Shown here piece by piece: positions 61,812-62,182 of a stretch of 62,182 nucleotides of DNA (its first letter is position 1; each line of letters opens with the position of its first letter). The translations under genes and the position numbers were made by a program. The DNA lies in contig CAYRKW010000013.1 in the NCBI GenBank assembly GCA_964425135.1, positions 1-62,182 on the forward strand, written 5' to 3'. The notes under the pieces were generated by a model. That model saw only the letters and a list, made by a program, of their open reading frames with translations. It was not told the origin of the DNA and made no database searches. This DNA is from CAYLLD01 sp964425135 (GTDB taxonomy: Bacteria > Pseudomonadota > Alphaproteobacteria > Rhodobacterales > Rhodobacteraceae).

Positions 61812-62182
61812 TCACACCCCGCTCGCCCAGAACGGCAATTCGAGCCACCAATTCCACCACTCAGGCCAGCCTTGGGTCCAGACCGGACCGGAAATGATGA
61901 TACAGACCGCCGACCAGAACCCGGCGTTGAGCGCCAGCAGCAGGCCCAACCGGTGAATCCCCAAAGTCCCCACCGAATAGCCGATGAAGTCACGGAAGAA
62001 CGTGTCCTCGTGATCCGGCGTTTTCATCTCTTCACCCTTTTCAGGGTTCGCCGCCGACAGGATCAACCCGCCGTGCAATGCCAGCGCGAAGGTGGTGGTG
62101 AAAAAGAACGTCACCGCAATCATATGCGCCGGGTTGTAGTGGAAGTGCAGATAGGCATAGCCGGTGTTCGACACCCAATCGA
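61812..62182 (-). CDS. pufL: Photosynthetic reaction centre L subunit (5' end beyond window)
   Basis: The C-terminal 123 residues of the L chain. The special-pair His in NPAHM, iron ligands in ALHGGLIL and GIHRLGL, and the QB-site Glu-Asp pair with Phe in HEDTFFRDFIGYSVG are visible. The remainder, and pufBA for the LH1 antenna, would lie beyond the right edge. Confidence 0.95.
   Translation of the reverse strand, partial: DWVSNTGYAYLHFHYNPAHMIAVTFFFTTTFALALHGGLILSAANPEKGEEMKTPDHEDTFFRDFIGYSVGTLGIHRLGLLLALNAGFWSAVCIIISGPVWTQGWPEWWNWWLELPFWASGV

Overview
This window comes from an alphaproteobacterium of the Rhodobacteraceae, most likely a Roseobacter-group aerobic anoxygenic phototroph. The evidence is GC-rich coding sequence, a large photosynthesis gene cluster in the usual Rhodobacterales order, the C4-type 5-aminolevulinate synthase HemA, the O2-dependent cyclase AcsF, a Rhodobacter-type cytochrome c2, and the PpsR/PpaA regulator pair. 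The species cannot be named from the sequence. Two runs of exactly 100 N (29943-30042 and 60819-60918) are scaffold gaps; they interrupt rimP and the pufM-pufC junction.

Positions 1 to about 30500 are mainly housekeeping: a GNAT acetyltransferase, an RluA-type pseudouridine synthase, a DsbA-like oxidoreductase, dciA divergent from mutY, alkB (alkane hydroxylase) coupled to mutY, an hsp20 gene with a near-consensus sigma-32 promoter, a RecD-like helicase operon, pth, the tamA-tamB envelope assembly pair, glycerate kinase, a metallo-beta-lactamase-fold hydrolase with a split YeeE/YedE sulfur transporter, adenine deaminase, two overlapping DxD glycosyltransferases, and the rimP-nusA-ylxR-infB translation operon.

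Positions 30796-62182 are the photosynthesis cluster. cycA (cytochrome c2) is followed by a plus-strand puc operon (pucB, pucA, pucC and an unknown gene) for the peripheral antenna LH2. Next comes a long minus-strand superoperon, in transcription order bchF-bchN-bchB-bchH-bchL-bchM-lhaA-puhA-puhB-puhC-(98-aa gene)-acsF-puhE-hemA, most of whose genes overlap or nearly touch. Divergent from bchF is a plus-strand block: ppaA, ppsR, bchG, a PucC-family transporter, bchP, idi and a DUF3422 gene. Convergent with it is the puf operon end (pufL, pufM, pufC) followed by dxs. PpsR-type palindromes (TGT-N12-ACA) lie in front of pucB, bchF, ppaA and bchG, so one redox/light-responsive repressor probably coordinates pigment and antenna synthesis.

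Together the genes cover entry into tetrapyrrole synthesis (HemA), Mg chelation and methylation (BchH, BchM), isocyclic ring closure (AcsF), protochlorophyllide reduction (BchLNB), vinyl hydration (BchF), tail attachment and reduction (BchG, BchP), isoprenoid supply (Dxs, Idi), reaction-centre subunits (PufL, PufM, PufC, PuhA), their assembly factors (PuhB, PuhC, PuhE, LhaA, PucC) and the soluble donor cytochrome c2. bchXYZ, bchC, bchID, crt genes and pufBA are not in the window.

The most unusual items are a roughly 274-bp nested palindromic element that folds on paper into a three-way junction and abuts the hemA stop codon, a PucA with a long C-terminal extension and the Phe44-Leu45 pair typical of blue-shifted LH2, an apparent leaderless bchG promoter covered by a PpsR site, and a glycosyltransferase with what looks like a degenerate second copy of its catalytic domain.
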